Assembly (NCBI GenBank): GCA_023333565.1
Contig: JAJKFH010002906.1
Location: 372,001-436,000 of the forward strand
Length of the DNA: 64,000 nucleotides
Origin: Puffinus mauretanicus
Lineage: Eukaryota; Chordata; Aves; Procellariiformes; Procellariidae
Reading direction: 5' to 3'
Position 1 is the first letter of the stretch. Each line of letters starts with the position of its first letter. The notes beneath the pieces were generated by a model. The model did no database searches, was not told where the DNA came from, and saw only the letters and a program-made list of their open reading frames with translations. Shown piece by piece: positions 1-9,529 of this stretch. A program made the translations under genes and the position numbers.

Positions 1-2149
1 TGGATAGGAAAGGAGTCATACCCTTCCTTTTTGTAAAATCAACCTGCATCCTTACCTTTCCGGTTTCAGCCATGGCAGGCAGAAGACGTAATTGTTATTT
101 GCACAACTATCACCTCTCCTCTCAACACCACCATGTCTGGGGATGCAGCCTAAGTGCAACCCTCCCACAGGCTACTTCCAGCCCAACTATGGGCTCATTC
201 GATTTTTTTTTTTTTTTTGAGCAACAATTTGAAAACTGTGGTCCATGAGGCTCAGGTGAACAGCAGAAAGAGCTGATGAATTCTTTAGGTGAAAATCTGA
301 AGCAGGCACATGGCAAACCATGACTAGTTTTAAGGGTAGTGAATTCACTGATTCAAAATAATCAGATGCATTAGTTCAGAGAAAAGCTTAGCAGATTATA
401 CTAGACATACGATAAAATGAAGATAAATGTCATACTATACTTTATTTTGGCATTTTGAGGCCAGCTACATGACACCAAGCTTTATAGAAGGAAAGTAGAT
501 TTGCATTTGTTGGTATTAATTGCTAAACAGCAGCATCTTCCACATTAGTCTAAAAACAGCTTGTAAGAAACAGCAGTGTTTACTCAGAAAACATTCAAAC
601 CTAATTCTGTAATATTAGGGAAGTGCCTAAAGGGTACAACTGAGATCAGAAGCCCGAAGTGTTAGGTACAGTGCATATGCACATCAGTTTTGCTTTAACT
701 ACATCTACAGAATTAAGCCATGCAGATCTGAAGCAAGAACACAGTTACTGCAATACCAAAACAATATATTCTGGTATAGCCGTGCATATATAGAAATGGA
801 AATAAGCTCCCCTACAGAAAAAAACTTTTTTTCCCAGTATAACTACAATCACACCAAGGGTTTTACAGTGAAATCCTTTCTTTTGGGGAAAAAAAACCCA
901 AAACAAAACACAAAACAAGCCCTTCCACCCCTGAATACACCTCAACAAAGAATAATGCCAGAGTTGCACCTGGAGTATTAAAATTTTGAGGCAGCTATTC
1001 CTATCTTCTGTTTCAGAAGTGGGAAAACTAAAGAACACAACTTATTTTCTCAAAGTTAAAAATGAGATCCCTAGAACAGTGAACATAAAGTTCCCTGCTT
1101 CTCTGTAATAAACACCCTATTTTTGACCCAGCTACCTAGAACATTACAGCAGGGGGTTTAGTAAATTTCATACACTTAGAAATAGTAAACACTCAAACCC
1201 ACAACAGTTTGGAAGCTTTTTTTATTTCTATTTTACTTCTCTGTAGAAAAGAGCCCCTCAAGAGTATGTGTCACACTGCATAACTATACTATATATGGAC
1301 TGTACTAAATTAAACTGAAGAAGCCGTATGGTATCATTCTTCAGAAGCTGTATGCAACACCTCAAATGACATCAAAACCCAAATCTAAGGGATCTCCCTC
1401 CCATTTTTCTTTAAGCTCGCTAATAAATTCAGATCCATTACTATCCTGCATCATATCCAACAGAGCCTTAACATCACCTTTGAATGAGTGCATTATAGCA
1501 ATGATGAACATGCACAGTAAGCGCTTCAAGTACTTTCCAGATGAGAAACGGGTATAAGAATGCAATTATGGCTGTTTTGCAGTGCTGGAACAAAAGACTT
1601 ACACAAATCCATCTGGTTTATGTAACTGGTAAAAAGGCCTTAACCTATTATGTTTTATTATTATTCCTCATTAAGGATGACCATTAACCTCAGGGACACT
1701 GAGGCAGGGAGGGTGGAAATCCAAACCACACCATTCTCACGAACAGGTACTTTCAAATTATCAATGTGGATTGCTGGCATTTTCTTTGTGGTTTGTTTTA
1801 ACATACATAAGCACTTAAGAGTAAGATCTGCTTATTTACTCATACATCACACACTGACATATGATGTATGGTAACACACGCTTTCTAAACAACATTATTA
1901 GGCAGAAAACACAGCATCCTTAGAACCTGTTAAACATACTAGATGCAGAAAAACGACAATAATGGTAAGAGTTTTCTGGTTTTTAAGATATGACCTCTAG
2001 ATGAAGATAAATAAATGAAAGAATCCGACCTGTCCCCCCAAAAAAACCACCCCAAAACAACCCCACAGAAAGCTAGCCCACAGCCCAGCAGACTTCTAAT
2101 CTGAGCCTGAGCTACAGTGAACCCCGCACGATCCAGCGTGCATAACAGC
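1..2149. other. AT-rich non-coding flank, probably first intron of RALBP1
   Basis: I find no recognisable coding exon here apart from the doubtful minus-strand ORF described separately. The sequence is AT-rich and has a T-run near 210, short C/A-rich tracts near 890-915 and 2034-2062, and no recognised transposon. The CpG island at its right edge probably serves a minus-strand gene, and RALBP1 is the usual neighbour of TWSG1 in the same orientation. This stretch would then be part of a long first intron. That is an inference from synteny, since no RALBP1 codons are visible in the window. Confidence 0.3.
1362..1565 (-). other. Unrecognised 67-codon ORF, possible terminal exon or retrocopy fragment
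   Basis: This open frame ends with TGA at 1362-1364. Its protein-like tail contains FKGDVKALLDMMQDSNG and ends in DLGFDVI. The upstream in-frame stop is at 1566-1568. The first ATG in frame is near 1514, which would give only about 50 residues. A minus-strand AATAAA hexamer lies 140 nt past the stop (1221-1226) and is followed by a GT-rich stretch, as at a real 3' end. Against a real gene, no convincing 3' splice site lies between the upstream stop and the coding-like part. I do not recognise the protein. It could be a terminal exon, a decayed retrocopy or chance. Confidence 0.2.
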
Positions 2150-2854
2150 TTAAGAAAACCGGCTGCACAAGGAGCCCGCCGCCCACCCTGAGGCGCACGA
2201 TGCCCGTTCCCCTAAGGACAGGAGGGACAACACGGCCAGCAAGTAAAGCACAGAGGCCGGGCCCCCCTCCCGAGCAGCCCGACCAAGAAGTCGCCGCTGG
2301 GACGCACGGCCTGTCCCCAGCGCGGCACCCCCCCGCGCCTGCGGGGGACGGCAGAGCCCCGGGGCCTGCCGAGCCGCCGCCAGCGGCACCGGGCCGGGTG
2401 AGGGGGAAGGGGGGCGGAGTCCCCAACGGCCCCTCCCCTCCCCCAGCCTCCGGGCAGCCCAGGCCGGCCCCTCCCCCACCCGGCAGCAGCGCCTGGGGGG
2501 CGGGGGCGGCTCCCCGCCTGCCGTTATTCCCCGCTAGCCCGGACACGGCTTCCGCGCCCCTCACCAGGAACGGCAGGGGGCCGGGCCGGAGACCCCCGCC
2601 TGCGGGCACTAACCGTCGGGGTCCCGCTCGCCGGCGCAGCGGCTCCGCCTCGGCCTCACGCGCGGGGCCCCGCCTCGCGCCCCATTCCGCCTCCGCCGCC
2701 CGGCTCGCAAGGACGGCCGGGGAGCGGCGCGAGCTCGCCACCGCGCAGGCGCCGCCGCCTCGCTCCGCCGCTCGCGGCGCCCGGGGGCGGGGGGAGCGGC
2801 CTGTGGGACGGGAGGCGCGTGCGCCGACGACCCCTCCTCCCCCAGGAGGCGCTC

Positions 2855-2866
2855 TGCGCAGGCGCA
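2855..2866. promoter_or_regulatory. NRF1-like binding site
   Basis: TGCGCAGGCGCA closely matches the palindromic NRF1 consensus TGCGCATGCGCA. A second, weaker GCGCAGGCGC match lies near 2743-2752. NRF1 sites are typical of CpG-island promoters of broadly expressed genes and usually lie close to the transcription start. Confidence 0.55.
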
Positions 2867-2910
2867 GTGCTGTGAGGGCGCGGGGGGAAGAGCCCGTTCC
2901 CGCGCGCAGG

Positions 2911-2930
2911 GCATGACGGGCACTGTAGTT
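2911..2930 (-). promoter_or_regulatory. ZNF143/THAP11-type element, minus strand
   Basis: Read on the minus strand this is AACTACAGTGCCCGTCATGC. It fits the long ZNF143 (SBS2/ACTACAnnTCCC) consensus, including the distal ATGC. It forms an opposed pair with the plus-strand element at 2982-2997. Confidence 0.5.
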
Positions 2931-2981
2931 CTCTCGGGAACGCCCACCGCCAGGGATGGCGGGCCGGCCTCCGGCCGCCGG

Positions 2982-2997
2982 ACTACAACTCCCGGCG
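2982..2997 (+). promoter_or_regulatory. ZNF143/THAP11-type element, plus strand
   Basis: ACTACAACTCCCGGCG matches the core ACTACAnnTCCC promoter motif bound by ZNF143 and THAP11. It lies about 50 bp from the opposed copy at 2911-2930. Such elements are strongly enriched at transcription starts and at divergent promoters. Confidence 0.55.
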
Positions 2998-3220
2998 ACG
3001 GGCCGTGGCTCGCTTGTTTCCTCGCCCCCTGATTTTTAAAGCCCCCAGGCCCGCGGTGGTGGTGAGCAGTGCTAGTCGCAGGGAGGTGGGTGCAGGAGGC
3101 CGGGCGTGAGCTGGGCAGCGAGGGGCTGCCTGAGGGGACCGCGGGGTAGGGCGCCCCGCGCCCCTCCTGCCTCAGTGAGTGACCTCCCGGCGGGGAAAAA
3201 CCGGTAACGTGGCTTCGGCA

Positions 3221-5409
3221 AGTTTCCTGAAGCCGCTAAGGGCAGACGGGCAGCGACCCGCCTGCTCTTCTGGGCAGATTTACAAGGAAATGTAAGCGTT
3301 AGCAGCGATTGAAGCAGCCTGTGGCTAAACCCCTTGTGAGATAAAATTTGTAACAGTGGGAAGCCACCATCAAAAGCCGCTAACACAAATACAAGAGCTG
3401 ACACAGCTCTACAGGCGGTCGCATCTGGCCTGCTTTCCGAATAACGTTGCTACTGACGTCCACGTTTGCAGCTCACAAGGGAGCCGCCATCGACTTTGGC
3501 TTCATCTTGCATAACGAATCTGACCTTGAATCATTAACCCGCTCATCTCTGCCACTGTCCGGAATACAGGATGCGATTTGAGGCGACTTGTGCCAAGAAA
3601 CACATCTCCATCCCAACATGCATCCTGTTTACAGCAATGTTAAAAGGAATTTTGTATTCTTTGTCTCTTACAATGCAAGTTTCTGTTATGTTAAGCACCT
3701 GTGTAATTTGAATCCTTTTCAGGATTCCTCATCAACAAGGGAATTTGTTTCAGTAAGAAGCAGACCGATTCATTCCCACAGCCTCAAACATAATCCCTGG
3801 GCTATTGGACACGTTAATACTGTGGCAGCGTGCCACCTGCTTCATTTATCCACTTGAGATTCAGTGCTGCTGAGTCCCTGTCAAATGGGTTCTTTGTGCA
3901 AACTCCTGCGCTAATGTGAAAGATCCCCCACAGGAATTTGTGCTATTCAGTAGAAAATACAAAGGGGAGGGTTGTAAACACTCCGATTAGTGTTGGAGCA
4001 CAGAGATATTGTCTCCACAACATATTACATAACCACGGAACTTCCAATTTACCTCCTCCCCTCCAGAAGAAACAGCTTAACAGCACGGGCTTACTGGTGT
4101 ATTTAACTTAACATCGCAGCTAATGGGTTTTTTTGTTATACAAAGGCTCTGTTACTTCTGGCAAAAGAAGAGAGAAAGGTTACTTCAGTAACATCCCGTA
4201 GTAATTTGAGATGATTGCCTGTGAGGATCTCCACTTGAAGTGACAGTTGCCAGAGGCTCTCAACTCTGAAGAGTAAGTATTATCAGAGGTTGCTGCCAAC
4301 ACAAGTTCACGCACAATAGGCCCATCAGCTAATGAACCCAGAATGAATCTTCTCCGTTTTTTTTTGAAGATGACAAACGAGTGATTGTGTGCAGTGCTGA
4401 CTATACTAATTTATTGCCATGTGAAATACATTTGGATGACTTTTGACTTACAAAACTTATTGTGGTCTGAGGCCTACTTACAGAGACCGAGGCACTTTCT
4501 TACATCCTCTGTGCCCCATGTTCGCTCGGTAAATTCTTACTGCTTTAAGGACAAAGTCTAGCAAAGACTCTGCGGTGGCAAGGTCTCTGCTTTGAAATTC
4601 AGTCTTGGTGATGTACCTGAGCCTCATAAATGTAATAAAATAATAATGGAGGAGACCTTTAGAAAGCATTTTGTCAGGAAAAAAAAAGGGAAAAAGGCAG
4701 AGCTGTGTTAATGAATGAGTAATTCCTTCCCATTCCCTCTCAGTTACACTACGACTTCAAGAAAGCCAGTTTTGGGGTTGAGTTTGTCTTGGGAGAGATA
4801 GGAGTCTACATGGATTGTACTATTCTGGGATATCTTTAGGCACACTACATAATTCTCACTAGCAATAAAGGAATACGCAGCAGTCATAAAGAGGTGTAAC
4901 TTATGAAAGACACTGTTTGGCCACATATGGAAACACACATGCAAAACAATGAGAGCCTGAATATACAACGGAAAAGCTAGAAGTAATAGATTAGTTAATG
5001 TATTTGGGAAAAAACTATCAGTTATTCATAAGTACCACCACACCACAGGAGAAGAGAGAGCCAAAAGAGCTGTATGACACTGAACTCTGCCTATACACCT
5101 CCCATGAGCACTATGGAGTCACATGATTCCAAGATCTTTGCAATAAGAAGAAAATTTAAAAATACTTAAGCACTGAAGAGTATATTAAAACTGGGTTTTG
5201 GCAGCCTTACATCTTAGATTTGTTTGAAAGGCATCTGCTTTGTTCCTTGCAAAGTCTTGTATCTAAGTATGTTTTGTTATGCGAGTAGCACAAACTTTAC
5301 CGATGTATTGCTTGGTGAGATGTCATGCCAAGAGCACGTAGCAAATCTCTGTACAAGCGTTTCTTTTGCAAAACCCAGCAGACATTATAATCAGCAAAAA
5401 CGTTAGGTT
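3221..5409. other. Intergenic, no gene recognised
   Basis: This stretch lies between the left CpG island and the LTR-like repeat. Only short ORFs without coding character are present. I see no RNA gene, recognisable transposon or splice-bounded exon. Confidence 0.4.
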
Positions 5410-6100
5410 ATGTGATCAACGCTCCTCTCCATGAGCATGAAGGAGCGCAGTGGCACAACGGCAGGTGGGGGAACCCCAATACAGTACCCAGAGAAATGAA
5501 CCCCTCCCAGAGCTGTCCCATGACTGCCATCAGCCCATGGGCCAGGGGTGACACCCATTACTGTGAACTATGGGAGAAACTCTCCAGAGCACTTAGAAAG
5601 GTGGGGTTACTGCCTACAGGCGTATGGGACTGCTGGGACGTAGGGGAAGAGCATTTTGGGATTGCATAAGGCTTACTACAGGATTTGTAGCAGAAGGACC
5701 AAAGGCAGGGAAAGGGAGGGATGAGGGTTTGGGGAGGAAGACAGCCAGGGAAAAAGAGGGATAAGAAGATAAAAGGGGCCGGTCAGCTGCAAACAGGTTG
5801 CCGGTCAGTACACTTGTCTGGCCATGCCCTGCAGGTACCTCATCACCGGTCTGTCCTGTCTTCTCATTAAACTCTTCTCCTGGGTGAGGGGGTCTCTGTG
5901 CTGTGTGCATGGAGATGTAAGTGCCAGCCACCAGAGAGGGGACCACGAGTCACAGGGGCCTGCATGTCTTGGGTGCCCGTGGCTGGAGAGACCGGAGCAT
6001 GTGCATGTTGTGTGGGTCTGTGTGTCAGTGTGCGATCGCCAGCAAACATCAAGCCAGACCAGCCAGCCAGCAGGACAGGAGGCTTGGGAGCCAGGTATCA
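5410..6100 (+). mobile_element. Probable solo LTR of an endogenous retrovirus
   Basis: The order of signals looks like an LTR read on the plus strand. A moderately GC-rich U3-like part is followed by a TATA-like GATAAAAGG (5768-5776), an ATTAAA poly(A) signal (5866-5871) about 100 bp later, and a GT-rich U5-like part. Base composition is distinctly higher in GC than the flanks. No gag, pol or env reading frame adjoins it, so it would be a solo LTR. The edges are approximate. I did not find a clear target-site duplication and cannot name the family. A non-LTR repeat or unique sequence remains possible. Confidence 0.42.
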
Positions 6101-6346
6101 AATCAGCCGTAATTTTGGGATGGATACTGGAGAGACCATAGATATGTTATTAGAGATAAAAGCACGTGTTCTTATATACATTTTTAAAGTACTAGATGTG
6201 AAATCCATTAAATGTACTAAAAGCAAGCCAGGAACTTGGCTAAGAAATGACAGGAAAGCAATTTCACATAATGGCCATTGTACTCACTCTCTCTGCACGG
6301 TGTCAGTGCCTCTGAAATTTAGGAGCAACAAAGTGCCTGTAGGGAG

Positions 6347-6428
6347 AAACAAAACAAAACAAAAAACCCAACCAAACAACAAAAAAACCCCCACCAAATC
6401 AACCCCTAAAACAAAGCGACTAAATAAA
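6347..6428. repeat. A/C-rich low-complexity tract
   Basis: About 80 bp consist almost wholly of A and C on the plus strand, built from AAAAC, AACCC and CCAAA-like units. Similar shorter tracts occur near 890, 2036, 8848 and 43110. Confidence 0.75.
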
Positions 6429-7000
6429 AACATTCTCTACTTTTAGAGAAAGAGTAACAAAAGGCCTTCACAACCCCTTCCCAGTCAGAACCCCATCAGA
6501 CTGGGGATTTGTGTAATTCCTTATTATATGCATTCCCTTTTTTGCTTCCCTTTAAATTCAGTGATTTACCGTGCTATCCCAAAGGCCAGTGATAAAACTG
6601 GCTGATGCTTTACCCGGAGAAGATTCCTAGCCAGAAAAGTTTTTAAAGCATGTTCTTAAGTATTCTAAAGCACTTAGGTAGGTGATGGTTTGCTGGTATC
6701 CAGACCTAAGTGAAATAAAAGCCCCCAAAATAAATTATTTTTCTTGCAAAATGGGGTAAGACTAAATAAACAACCTTCCAAAATTATTTCTGTCAGAAAG
6801 AACATTTTGACTATTAATAAAATTCTATTTTATTGACTTATGTAAAGAAAAAACTTAAAAGGCAACTACAATTTTAGTTTTGGAAAAAACTGCTGAAGAT
6901 TTAATAATTCTCTGTATTATTCCATCCATCTAGATCAGTAAAACTTTTATGCTATGCTTCCCGGTAACATTTGCCCTGAGAAAATCATGAGAAAGAAAAC
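6429..7000. other. Intergenic AT-rich spacer downstream of TWSG1
   Basis: There is no coding potential here. A further minus-strand AATAAA lies at 6829-6834 and could be a more distal TWSG1 poly(A) signal. Confidence 0.35.
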
Positions 7001-9347
7001 ACATGAACCAGTAACGTGTTTTTATTAAAATACCTCTTAAAACACTCATCGTAATAAAATACACTGGATGTTGCTGTATGACGTTTGCATACACACAACA
7101 CTTACAGCAAACTCTAGACAGCGTCAGGAATTACAAAAAATAAGGCAAGTCCCAGAAAGCGTGCATCCTCACTACCTACTCTCAGGCCATTACCCAGACA
7201 ACTGTATTTACATGTTTATGCTGTTCCCCACAGTGTTTCCTGGACACCAGTTAGGCCAGACCCCCCCTTCCCTCCCGCTTCCTACCCTTGCTGTTCCCTT
7301 GACTTGACCTCACAATGAAATTCTGATGATGTAAGTGGAAACGGTGTCACAGATCCATGGGGCAGCAGGTGCCTGGCCAGAAACGTCAGCCCTGTTTTTT
7401 TCCCCAAGACGATTCTGAACTACTATAATGTTTCCAATAATTTAACATTGCAAGAATCCTAAGCATGTTAATGACCTGTAGCAATGCTTACTGTATGTCT
7501 CCTATCTTGGTCAAGACCGATGATGCATCACCCTCCAGCTAAAATCATTCATAGCTACTCTTAACATATTCTTTCTCTCCATTCATTTTAAGAAACTCAA
7601 GCAGAAGAAAAGGTAACATGAATTGTCAAATACAGGAAGAACAACTCCTTCATGATAAGCTAAGTTTTTCTATTCACGTCTATGATTTCTTATCACTTAA
7701 TTGCAAGTTTAAAGTATGAAGGTATTTCATTATCCACTAGTTCAAAACAATAAACATTCATCTTTCAAGTACCTTTTATAGCTGAAAAAGAGACTAAAGA
7801 AAGTAACGTTATTTCACAAGAGTAGATTTTTTTATTATTATTATTTCATTGTATTGAAAGAACTGTATCATGATAAAAAAAAGATCAAAAAACCATTCAG
7901 GCAAACTTTTCAACAAAATAAATTTAAAATGACTGCTTTCATTTGTACATGGTACAGATAGACAGGTGCGACTAGAAAACAGTTTAATCCCTCTAGACTG
8001 TGGTTAGTGAGAGAAACATGAATAGTCAAATTCTTTTTTGTGTGTGCATATGCATATATGCATTAAAAAAAATTTCAAGGAGTTAAAACCCACATCATTA
8101 TAAATACCAAAAGCTGATCATTACTCATACACTTCATTCTTGTACTTAGTACCATTATCAATGGAGACCTAACTGGGTCATTGTAATGCTATGTAACTGT
8201 CAACATATTAAAACTCTTACTTAGAAAAATGGACAGAATGTTCTGAACTCAGAACATCCTAATTTTGTCTTTGTGGACACATCTTCCCCTCTTCAGTGAC
8301 AACATTTCATGGGAGAAAAAAAAAAGAATAATATTTTGGAATAAATATTCACAGCAAACTACTAAATGGGAACATGCCTACTGCCAACTGCTCAACTGGT
8401 AACCCTATACCACTTGCTAGTTCATGTTGTTTCATTCTTCTTTATTCATTTAGCCATTAAATCAATAATAACCTTTCATGTTTCCTTTACTGGACTGAAC
8501 GTTCAGGGAGTAAGCAACCCTAGAGCAGTGCAAAAGGAGGGAGATGCAACTGCACTTAACAGCTTTATTTTGGTATCTAAGAGAAGACTGAAATGATTTT
8601 TTTTTTTTAATATATAAAATCACACGAGACAGGCCCCAATGTACTTATGAGAGCAAAGCAAATGAAACTTGGAAGAAAAGTGTCCCATACATAGTGTTTT
8701 GTTGGGCAGCCCTTCTAAGAAGTTAGGATTTTATCCATGACAGCCCATGCATTGGAACTTCAAGAGAAGGCATGAATTTTTCTTTTTCCCCAAATACCAT
8801 TTTCACAATAGAAGGCTAAGCTCAAAAACTGGAAGGTAATAAAGTAAAAAAAAAAACCAAAACCAGAAACTAAAACCAAAAAACAGCCCCTAAAGAACAA
8901 CTACCCCCTCCCTCCAACCTAGCAGCCATTTAATTATTTGTTGAATTTAGATGATGGGAATCTCATTACCATATTCTTAAGGTTTCCCTACTCTAAACTA
9001 CTAGATATAGTACTACATTCTGAAAACCAGTACAGTCAATACTTTCAAATCAAAGGAAAACAATCAGAACAGCAAGGATGAGCATGGCTGTACCATTCGA
9101 GCAGAAATAAAGAAAAATAAACGTAAAACATAGTGTTGAAACTTCTACTAGTTAGCCTTGCTTACATGAATTAAAAAAAAAAAAAAAAAGAAAAAAAGTT
9201 TTCAGATTTTATACATCTTTTTTCAACCAGGTACATTTAATTGCAACCAGTAGGCACTCCACCAAAACGCAGTATTTGCAATCCCCATCTCTTTAACCGA
9301 GAGAGATTACTTTGGCCTCAGTATTGCTATATTACAGTTTTCCTGCT
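7000..9347 (-). other. TWSG1: TWSG1 3' untranslated region (inferred extent)
   Basis: This non-coding, AT-rich sequence follows the TWSG1 stop codon with no sign of a splice site. Vertebrate TWSG1 mRNAs have long 3' UTRs of a few kilobases, so the 3' UTR probably runs to the AATAAA at 7021-7026. Earlier hexamers at 8564-8569, 8441-8446 and 7831-7836 could give shorter isoforms. A TA-rich stretch and ATTTA-like elements occur within it. The endpoint needs transcript data. Confidence 0.5.
7021..7026 (-). terminator. TWSG1: Candidate distal TWSG1 poly(A) signal
   Basis: A minus-strand AATAAA is followed within about 25 nt by a TG/T-rich stretch, a typical downstream element. It is the last well-formed signal before intergenic sequence, apart from one at 6829-6834. 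Confidence 0.45.
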
Positions 9348-9529
9348 TCAAAACATGCAGTTCATACATTTTACAGTTTTACTGCCATAGTCGATGCATT
9401 CTGGCCCAATACACTCACAGCAGGCGTTGTGAAACCATCGGTATTTGGATGCTCCCATGGACTCGCAAGAGATCTTGCACTGATGTATTGACATGCAGTC
9501 ATCAAAATACACCACAGTACACATGTGTT
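9348..9529 (-). CDS. TWSG1: TWSG1 terminal coding exon (residues 164-223)
   Basis: The acceptor TTGGTTTAG precedes AACACATGTG. It codes for the conserved C-terminal domain from [11 protein letters not shown] through CCECIGPEC to the end KCMNCMF, followed by TGA at 9348-9350. Ten cysteines are present. The 3' UTR follows directly. Confidence 0.96.

Larger units (their letters stand above)
2150..3220 (-). promoter_or_regulatory. RALBP1: CpG-island promoter, probably of RALBP1 (minus strand)
   Basis: Sequence from about 2150 to 3200 is very GC- and CpG-rich, in sharp contrast to both flanks. It contains GC boxes, NRF1-like sites and two opposed ACTACA-type elements, which is a typical TATA-less housekeeping promoter. 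On the minus strand a strong splice donor, CCTG|GTGAGG, sits at 2563-2564 and could end a non-coding first exon. In mammals RALBP1 lies next to TWSG1 in the same orientation and starts with a non-coding exon, so RALBP1 is the best candidate. None of its codons are in view. Opposed promoter elements also allow a divergent plus-strand transcript. The island call is firm and the gene assignment is inference. Confidence 0.55.

Noticed and set aside
2112..2947. ORFs of 109 to 238 codons in the left CpG island
   Set aside because: They have the same GC-bias artefact and mutually overlapping frames with Ala/Pro/Arg composition only.
5805..6446. Overlapping ORFs on both strands at 5.8-6.4 kb
   Set aside because: They lie within a probable LTR and an A/C-rich tract, and no retroviral or host protein motif is seen.
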